A DNA stretch of 10,649 nt from Candidatus Krumholzibacteriia bacterium. GTDB lineage: Bacteria; Krumholzibacteriota; Krumholzibacteriia; LZORAL124-64-63. The translations under genes and the position numbers were made by a program. The notes under the pieces are model-generated. The model was not told the origin of the DNA. It ran no database searches and worked only from the letters and a program-made list of their open reading frames with translations. The stretch covers positions 1 through 10,649 of the forward strand of contig JADGEP010000102.1 in the NCBI GenBank assembly GCA_016744275.1, written 5' to 3'. Below, in pieces: positions 5,393 to 10,649 of the stretch (position 1 is the first letter of the stretch; each line of letters starts with the position of its first letter).

Positions 5393-7299
5393 GCGAATCA
5401 ATCCAAACCAAAGGCAAGACCGTGAACGATGCGGTCTCCGAGGCGCTGCTCCAACTGGGGCTGCGTCGTGATGAAGTCGAAATCAAAGTGCTCGAAGAGC
5501 CCAAGGCCGGACTACTGGGATTCATTGGCACTCGCGCCGCCAAGGTGATGGTGCGCAAGAAGCCGGAAGGCCGGCGGGGCCGCGGTCGTGGACGCGACCA
5601 CCGTTCCAACGATGATCAGTCGCACAGCCTCAGTGGTGGCGGCCGCAGCCGTGGTGGCCGCAGTCGTGGTGGCCGGGGCCGAGGCGGCCGCAACAACCAA
5701 AACCGGAATGAGAACAACAACCGCCAGGATGCCAACCGGGCAGAGGGTGGACGTCCGGATAACAACCGGCAAGATAACAGCCGGCAAGATAACAACCGCC
5801 AGGACAGTAGCCGGCGCGACAACAGCCGGCGAAATGACAATCGGCAGAACGACAATCGTCAAGAGGCCGCTCGCCGGGACGATAATCGTGGCGGCCGCGG
5901 CCGCGGCGGTCGTGGTGGTGCGCGGAATGACAACCGGAACGACAACCGCAATCACTCGCGCAATCAGCCGCGGGACGAAGCGGTCAGCCGCAATCGCGAT
6001 GACGTCCGGGTGGAGCCTAAGGTGGAAAGCCGCGATGAGAACCGGAGCGCACCTCGGAGCGAGGCGCGGAACGACAACCGTGGCGGCAACCGGAATGACA
6101 ACCGGAACGAAGGCCGTGGGGGCTCGCGCAGCCGCCGCAGTCGTCGGGTGAACCCGCAGCAGGAGTCCCAGGACAACGTGAACGTGGGCCCGGTGACACA
6201 GGACGATCAGCAAAGCCAGTCCGAGCAAAACAACGAATCCCGAGGCACCCGCCGCGGCAGTCGTGGTGGCCGTGGTCGGGGGCGCGGTCGTGATGATCAG
6301 CACCGTGGCGATCAGCGCCGTGATGAGGCAACGGACAATAACGCCGCAGCGGTGAATCCGCCTGCTGCCGAGGTCGTTCAGGACAATCCCAACACCAGAG
6401 AGAACACCAGCATGACAGACGAGCAAAACAAGCCGGCACCGGTGGAGGCCCCCAAGGTGGAGGCCGCTGCGCCGGCGCCGGCAGCGGAAGTGGCTCAAAC
6501 GCCTGCGCCCGCACCCGCGCCCGCGCCCGTGGCAAAACCCAAACGCAAGGGCTGGGGCGGTGGCCTCGGTTCCCGCTTGTCCAGCAAGACAAACCCTCAG
6601 GCCCAGGATCGCAAGCCCGTGCGTGTTGTCGGCGAGTCGCCCGAGCCTTCGGCTGTGGCGCCGAGTTCGAGCCGGGAGCCGCGTCGCGAATCCCGTGGGG
6701 ACAGCCGTGGTCGCAGCGACTATCGGGAACGCCGTCCGGCCGCTGTTGCCGAAGAAATGATCATCAGCGGAGTGCCGGCGTCGAAGTATGCCAAGGCGGT
6801 CGATGGCGTCACGCCGGAGAATTTGGATTCGGCGTTGGTGGAACTGACGAGCGGCATGTTGGCGCGCGCCGGTTTCCCCTGCGAGGTGCAGGTCAACGAT
6901 GGCGAGTATCGCCAGGTTCGCATTTCGTCGGATGACGAAAGCGCGGGCATGTTGATCGGACGCCACGGCCAGACGGTCGATGCGGTTGAGCATCTGGTCG
7001 AACGCATGGCGAGCAATGCCATCGATGACCGAGCTCGCATGAACCTGGATATCAACGAGTACCGCTTGCGTCGCGAAGAGTCTTTGGCTGAGCGAGTGGC
7101 CGACGCCATCGCTGAAGTTCGTGAGACCGGCAAGGCTTATCATGTCGAATCGATGGACGCCCGCGAGCGCCGATTGGTTCACCTCGAAGCCGAGCCCGTT
7201 GAAGGCATCCGGACCTACACGATGGTTGGCCACGGTGGCAAACATGTCGTGATTGCGTTGGATGACCAAGCGGATGAAGACAACCGTAACGAAGACTAA
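5389..7299 (+). CDS. khpB: KhpB/Jag RNA-binding protein with long RGG-type linker
   Basis: KhpB (Jag, SpoIIIJ-associated) is a KH/R3H RNA-binding protein, implicated in cell-envelope regulation in Gram-positive bacteria and habitually encoded after yidC. The Jag-N domain is at 1-56 (GKTVNDAVSEALLQLGL ... GLLGFIG). The KH domain is at about 452-545 with the GxxG loop GRHG (524-527). The R3H domain is at about 565-625, with Arg594 and His598 in RRLVH. The 636-residue length is unusual: typical members are about 150-350 residues. Residues 59-450 form one low-complexity region: RGG/RG clusters (63-101, 168-178, 291-301), Asn/Asp/Arg/Gln repeats, an Ala/Pro stretch (360-382) and a second Arg/Ser-rich part. 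The frame stays open throughout, so I see no frameshift or fusion of unrelated genes. The ATG overlaps the yidC stop (ATGA), with GGAGG at 5372-5376. Its RNA targets cannot be told from sequence. Confidence 0.93.
   Translation: MSESIQTKGKTVNDAVSEALLQLGLRRDEVEIKVLEEPKAGLLGFIGTRAAKVMVRKKPEGRRGRGRGRDHRSNDDQSHSLSGGGRSRGGRSRGGRGRGGRNNQNRNENNNRQDANRAEGGRPDNNRQDNSRQDNNRQDSSRRDNSRRNDNRQNDNRQEAARRDDNRGGRGRGGRGGARNDNRNDNRNHSRNQPRDEAVSRNRDDVRVEPKVESRDENRSAPRSEARNDNRGGNRNDNRNEGRGGSRSRRSRRVNPQQESQDNVNVGPVTQDDQQSQSEQNNESRGTRRGSRGGRGRGRGRDDQHRGDQRRDEATDNNAAAVNPPAAEVVQDNPNTRENTSMTDEQNKPAPVEAPKVEAAAPAPAAEVAQTPAPAPAPAPVAKPKRKGWGGGLGSRLSSKTNPQAQDRKPVRVVGESPEPSAVAPSSSREPRRESRGDSRGRSDYRERRPAAVAEEMIISGVPASKYAKAVDGVTPENLDSALVELTSGMLARAGFPCEVQVNDGEYRQVRISSDDESAGMLIGRHGQTVDAVEHLVERMASNAIDDRARMNLDINEYRLRREESLAERVADAIAEVRETGKAYHVESMDARERRLVHLEAEPVEGIRTYTMVGHGGKHVVIALDDQADEDNRNED
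5758..5862 (+). repeat. Seven tandem 15-bp units encoding DNNRQ-like pentapeptides
   Basis: KhpB residues 124-158 are seven pentapeptides of the form (D/N)(N/D/S)(N/S)R(Q/R): DNNRQ, DNSRQ, DNNRQ, DSSRR, DNSRR, NDNRQ, NDNRQ. The DNA units (for example GATAACAACCGGCAA) differ mainly at third codon positions. The array looks like expansion by slippage or unequal exchange, later diverged. NDNRN-type echoes recur further downstream in the linker. Confidence 0.75.
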
Positions 7300-7325
7300 T
7301 TCTTCTTCAATTTCGGTTCATCTGA

Positions 7326-7357
7326 GAGCGGCGCCGGAATGGGTGCCGCTCTTTTTT
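7326..7357 (+). terminator. Intrinsic terminator after khpB
   Basis: GAGCGGCGCC (7326-7335) pairs with GGTGCCGCTC (7342-7351) over ten base pairs including one G-U, closing a six-base loop (GGAATG), and is followed by six T residues (7352-7357). It begins 27 bp after the khpB stop and ends the block that starts at rpmH. The T run stops only 12 nt before the mnmE start codon. Confidence 0.88.
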
Positions 7358-7369
7358 ACGAGGTGAGAT

Positions 7370-8752
7370 GTGGAGAGTTTTGACGGGCAGGAATCAACAG
7401 TTGTAGCCTTGGCTACGCCTGCTGGAGAAGGTGGCTTGGCGGTCGTTCGGCTCAGTGGGCCGGATGCTTTTCAAGTGGCGGCGCGTGTTTTTGAGGGCGA
7501 CGGTTTTGGTTCAAATCCCGAGGCGCGCCGCGCTGTATACGGTATACTGCATTGGCCCGAATCGGCGCCAACTTCTCCAAACAAAGCAGGTTGCGCCATT
7601 GATCAGGCCCTGGTTTTGCCCTTCAAGGGGCCCCACAGTTACACCGGTGAAGATGTCGTGGAGTTCTTCTGTCACGGAGGGCGTATGGTTTCTCAGGCTG
7701 CGATTTCGGCCTGCCGGATGGCGGGAGCGGTGCCCGCTGTTGCCGGTGAGTTCACCCGCCGGGCCTTTCTCAATGGCAAGCTCAGCCTGGGTCAGGCCGA
7801 GGCCGTGGCGGATTTGATCCATGCAGAATCCGAACACTCGGCACGCGCTGCGGTGCGCCAATTGTTGGGCGGACTGGATGACCAATTGCGCGAAATTGAA
7901 AAGCCCTTGCTCGACCTTTTGGCCCATGTCGAGGGCTCGCTTGAGTTCGTTGATGAAGAAGAAATCGTGGTGCCGCGGAGTGAAATTTTACGGGTGCTCG
8001 ACGGCGGAATTGAGCGCCTGGATCGGTTGGTGGAGATGGCTCCGGCAGGCCGATTGTTGCGCGATGGCATTCATGTTGTGTTGGCCGGTGCGCCAAATGT
8101 TGGCAAGTCTTCGCTCTTCAATGCGATGCTCGAAGACGACCGGGCCATCGTTGACGACGAGGCAGGCACGACCCGCGATGTGATCTCCGGACGTTTGCAT
8201 CGGGCCGGTTCGGTTTTTGTTCTGCATGACACAGCGGGCCTGCGCGATGACCCGGGGCGGGTCGAAGAGCTGGGCATTGAGCGCACTTGGCGGCAAGTGG
8301 CGGAAGCCGACGTGATCCTCTCGTTGCAAGTGGCTGGTGAAAAAGCACCGACGGTTGCAGGCGCCGGGGCGGCGCCGGTCGTTTCTGTTTTTACGAAGGC
8401 GGACCTGGTGCCAGATGCGACAGGGGTGCCCGGGTCGGTTTTGCTGTCGACGACCAGCGGTGCGGGCCTTGATGATTTGTGGCGCGCCATTGACGCGGTC
8501 GTCGCCGGCTTCCAATTGGAGGAGGCGGTTTCACTGGGGGTGGTGTTGAATGAGAGGCACTTGCACAAGTTGTCTTCCTGCCGGGATGACCTGCAGCGGT
8601 TGCGCCATGAAGTTGACCTCCATCAACCAGGGGATGAAGTTGTCGGTTCGCTTTTGTCTTCAATTCTCGGCGGGTTGGGTGAGGTCTCGGGTCGAGTCTT
8701 CACCGAGCACTTGCTTGAAAACATCTTCCAGCGCTTTTGCGTGGGAAAGTAG
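7370..8752 (+). CDS. mnmE: tRNA uridine-5-carboxymethylaminomethyl modification GTPase MnmE
   Basis: MnmE (TrmE) is the GTPase subunit of the MnmE-MnmG complex, which adds (carboxymethyl)aminomethyl groups to the wobble uridine of certain tRNAs using methylene-tetrahydrofolate. The 460-residue product is full length. The N-terminal folate-binding domain contains TVVALATPAGEGGLAVVRLSG, FKGPHSYTGEDVVEFFCHGG (86-105) and GEFTRRAFLNGKLSLGQAEAV. The G domain, inserted in the helical domain, has G1 GAPNVGKS (240-247), G2 TTRD (267-270), G3 DTAG (287-290) and G4 TKAD (342-345), where Thr replaces the usual Asn of NKxD. The protein ends FCVGK, the variant of the C(I/L/V)GK tail, with catalytic Cys457. 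The GTG start follows a GAGGTG Shine-Dalgarno (7360-7365). mnmG follows after 3 bp. I see no promoter between the terminator and this start. Confidence 0.98.
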   Translation: MESFDGQESTVVALATPAGEGGLAVVRLSGPDAFQVAARVFEGDGFGSNPEARRAVYGILHWPESAPTSPNKAGCAIDQALVLPFKGPHSYTGEDVVEFFCHGGRMVSQAAISACRMAGAVPAVAGEFTRRAFLNGKLSLGQAEAVADLIHAESEHSARAAVRQLLGGLDDQLREIEKPLLDLLAHVEGSLEFVDEEEIVVPRSEILRVLDGGIERLDRLVEMAPAGRLLRDGIHVVLAGAPNVGKSSLFNAMLEDDRAIVDDEAGTTRDVISGRLHRAGSVFVLHDTAGLRDDPGRVEELGIERTWRQVAEADVILSLQVAGEKAPTVAGAGAAPVVSVFTKADLVPDATGVPGSVLLSTTSGAGLDDLWRAIDAVVAGFQLEEAVSLGVVLNERHLHKLSSCRDDLQRLRHEVDLHQPGDEVVGSLLSSILGGLGEVSGRVFTEHLLENIFQRFCVGK

Positions 8753-8755
8753 CTC

Positions 8756-10649
8756 ATGACGCAGTTTGCATATGACATTGCCGTGGTTGGCGGCGGGCAC
8801 GCGGGAATTGAAGCAGCATTGGCGGCCGCGCGCCTGGGGGCCAGGTGCGCCTTGATCACCCACAGCGCGTCTGAGATCGGCCGTATGCCCTGCAACCCGG
8901 CCATCGGTGGTTTGGGAAAAGGGCACTTGGTGCGTGAAATTGATGTATTGGGCGGAGAAATGGCCCTCGCGATCGACCAATCTGGCATTCAATACCGGCT
9001 TTTGAACACCAGAAAGGGGCCTGCAGTGCAGTCCCCGAGGGCCCAGGCTGACAAACATGTGTACGAAAAGCTGATGACGAGCGTTTGTCACGGTCAATCC
9101 GGGTTGACGGTCATCGCTGGAGATGTGGCCGGTTTGGTCGTTGACGGCGAGGGGCCGGAGAGGAAAATCAGCGGTGTGGAGCTTGGCTCAGGTGAAACCG
9201 TGACCGCGGCGCGGGTAGTGCTGTGCACGGGAACCTTCATGAAGGGCTTGATGCATATTGGCGCCGAGCAAACCGGCGGGGGGCGCGAAGGTGGCGCCCG
9301 CAGCGACGGCCTGAGTGGCACTTTAGCTGACTATGGGTTTGAATTGCGCCGCTTGAAAACGGGCACACCGCCACGGCTGTTGTCGCAAAGCATTGATTAT
9401 TCGGCACTTAAGGAACAGCCTGGGGACGAAAACCCCAGCCCTTTTTCATTCCGGACCAAAAATTTTGCTCCGGTCCAGGTGCCTTGCCACATGGCCTACA
9501 CCCACGCCGGTACCCATCAGATCATCGCCGAAAACCTGGGCCGCTCGCCGCTTTTTGGCGGCTCGATCGAAGGCCAGGGGCCCAGGTATTGCCCCTCCAT
9601 TGAAGATAAAGTGGTGCGCTTCGCGGACAAGGACCGACATTTGCTCTTTCTGGAGCCCGAGGGGTTGGATACGGACGAGGTTTATGTCAATGGGTTGTCC
9701 ACGAGCTTGCCGGCTGATGTGCAGGAGATGGTGGTGCGCTCAATCCCCGGATTGGAGAACGCGAAGCTGTTGCGACACGGTTACGCCGTGGAATACGACA
9801 GTGTACCGTCGTGGCAGGTTCACCGTCACTTGGAAACCAAGTCGGTGTCTGGCTTGTATTTAGCAGGCCAGATTTTGGGCACTTCGGGCTATGAAGAGGC
9901 CGCCGCCCAGGGGTTGTTTGCTGGTGTCAATGCTGTGCGCAGCCTGAGCGGAGGGGCGCCTTTGGTTCTGGGCCGCGATGAAGCCTACCTTGGTGTGCTG
10001 GTTGATGATCTGGTTACGAAAGAGATCAGTGAACCCTACCGGATGTTCACCTCGAGAGCCGAACATCGGCTTCATTTGCGTTGTGACAACGCGGAACACC
10101 GGTTACTGGCCGCTGCGAAAGATATCGGCATCCTTCCCGCCGCCAGCTTAGCGGAACTGGAAGCACGTTCCGACTATGTCGACCGCACCACGAAACTGCT
10201 TCAGTCTTCGAGTGTCTATGTGAAAGACCGCTCCTCCCGGTTGAAGGCTGCGGAATACCTGCGGTTTCCCGGGGTTGGATTGGATAATATGCGCGAGCGA
10301 GTTGAAGCGCCCGATGGGTTTTGGGCAGGCCTTGACGAGCTGTCCGCGCAGTTGCAAAACTGCACAGAAAATAAACACTTGGTTACAGCGGCCATGTTTC
10401 AAGTCGAGAATGACATCAAATACGACGGCTACATTGCCAAACACAACCGGCTTCTGCGCAATAGAGACCATTTGGACAACTTGGAAATGCCCGCCGACCT
10501 GGACTATAAGTCGTTGACGGCCTTGAGTTATGAGTCCCGCGAAAAACTCAGCCGGGTGCGCCCGGCCACCCTGGGACAGGCCGGTCGCATCGACGGTGTG
10601 CGGGCTGGCGATTTGGCGGTGTTGACAGTCTTCCTGAAAAAATGGAAGG
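8756..10649 (+). CDS. mnmG: tRNA uridine modification FAD enzyme MnmG (3' end cut by window)
   Basis: MnmG (GidA) is the FAD- and NADH-binding partner of MnmE in wobble-uridine modification. The frame is open from the ATG at 8756 to the window edge, 631 residues, so only the last few residues and the stop are missing (E. coli MnmG has 629). Visible motifs are the FAD-binding VVGGGHAGIEAA near residue 10, MPCNPAIGGLGKGHLVREID with catalytic Cys46, LKTGTPPR, PRYCPSIEDKVVRFAD with the second conserved Cys279, FLEPEGL, AGQILGTSGYEEAAAQG and EPYRMFTSRAEHRL. The C-terminal helical domain, which contacts MnmE, is present (IKYDGYIAKH, RPATLGQAGRIDGV). It starts 3 bp after the mnmE stop; GGGAAAG upstream is only a weak Shine-Dalgarno, so coupled translation is likely. 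Confidence 0.97.
   Translation, partial: MTQFAYDIAVVGGGHAGIEAALAAARLGARCALITHSASEIGRMPCNPAIGGLGKGHLVREIDVLGGEMALAIDQSGIQYRLLNTRKGPAVQSPRAQADKHVYEKLMTSVCHGQSGLTVIAGDVAGLVVDGEGPERKISGVELGSGETVTAARVVLCTGTFMKGLMHIGAEQTGGGREGGARSDGLSGTLADYGFELRRLKTGTPPRLLSQSIDYSALKEQPGDENPSPFSFRTKNFAPVQVPCHMAYTHAGTHQIIAENLGRSPLFGGSIEGQGPRYCPSIEDKVVRFADKDRHLLFLEPEGLDTDEVYVNGLSTSLPADVQEMVVRSIPGLENAKLLRHGYAVEYDSVPSWQVHRHLETKSVSGLYLAGQILGTSGYEEAAAQGLFAGVNAVRSLSGGAPLVLGRDEAYLGVLVDDLVTKEISEPYRMFTSRAEHRLHLRCDNAEHRLLAAAKDIGILPAASLAELEARSDYVDRTTKLLQSSSVYVKDRSSRLKAAEYLRFPGVGLDNMRERVEAPDGFWAGLDELSAQLQNCTENKHLVTAAMFQVENDIKYDGYIAKHNRLLRNRDHLDNLEMPADLDYKSLTALSYESREKLSRVRPATLGQAGRIDGVRAGDLAVLTVFLKKWK

Noticed and set aside
5563..6738. 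khpB as two fused or frameshifted genes
   Set aside because: The frame is continuous from Jag-N to R3H and both ends belong to the same known family, so a linker expansion explains it better.
5512..7269. Long minus-strand open frame (585 codons) opposite khpB
   Set aside because: It mirrors the biased CGN/AAC/GAC codons of the khpB linker; its composition is an artefact, and khpB has Jag-N, KH and R3H domains in order.
7532..7546. GTATACGGTATAC near-palindrome
   Set aside because: It lies within the conserved N-terminal coding region of mnmE and is explained by codon usage; no regulatory context.

Overview
This window is a chromosomal replication-origin neighbourhood in the classical bacterial order. 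dnaA lies on the minus strand and reads left. A DnaA-box-bearing intergenic region lies to its right. From there a co-oriented series reads right: rpmH, rnpA, yidD, yidC, khpB (jag), mnmE and mnmG, with mnmG cut by the right edge. Every coding gene belongs to a recognised housekeeping family, and I see no transposase, phage gene, CRISPR array, tRNA or rRNA. The organism looks like a diderm bacterium of moderately high GC: YidC has a long periplasmic domain between TM1 and TM2. Lysine replaces the conserved TM2 arginine of E. coli YidC, which would fit lineages such as the FCB group, but I cannot place it to phylum with confidence.

Layout. Positions 1-428 hold no convincing gene; they contain seven TTATCCC/GGGATAA motifs (48-228), an AT-rich patch at the extreme left, and a hairpin with overlapping direct repeats (325-368) just 3' of dnaA. 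dnaA occupies 429-1883. Positions 1884-2433 are the intergenic half of the origin, with perfect DnaA boxes at 2024-2032 and 2122-2130, variant boxes, a 14-bp perfect palindrome, and a 38-bp dyad nested inside a second inverted pair. A sigma-70-like promoter (2368-2396) then drives rpmH. Both gene blocks are transcribed away from this region, as expected for leading-strand genes. Motif clusters on both sides of dnaA suggest a bipartite origin like those of Bacillus subtilis or Helicobacter; this is inference.

How the genes work together. rpmH (L34) and rnpA (RNase P protein) serve translation and tRNA maturation. yidD and yidC serve membrane-protein insertion, and khpB encodes a KH/R3H RNA-binding protein habitually linked to yidC. 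Starts and stops overlap at yidD/yidC (8 nt) and yidC/khpB (4 nt, ATGA), implying coupled translation. A strong intrinsic terminator (7326-7357) closes this block, only 12 nt before the GTG start of mnmE. mnmE and mnmG, 3 bp apart, encode the two subunits of the tRNA U34 (c)mnm5-modification enzyme.

The unusual points are the very long Arg/Asn/Asp/Gly-rich (RGG-type) linker in KhpB, two insertions in RnpA, the nested dyad in the origin, a 12-bp module shared by both origin segments, and the position of the terminator. I found no evidence of an undescribed defence or mobile system.
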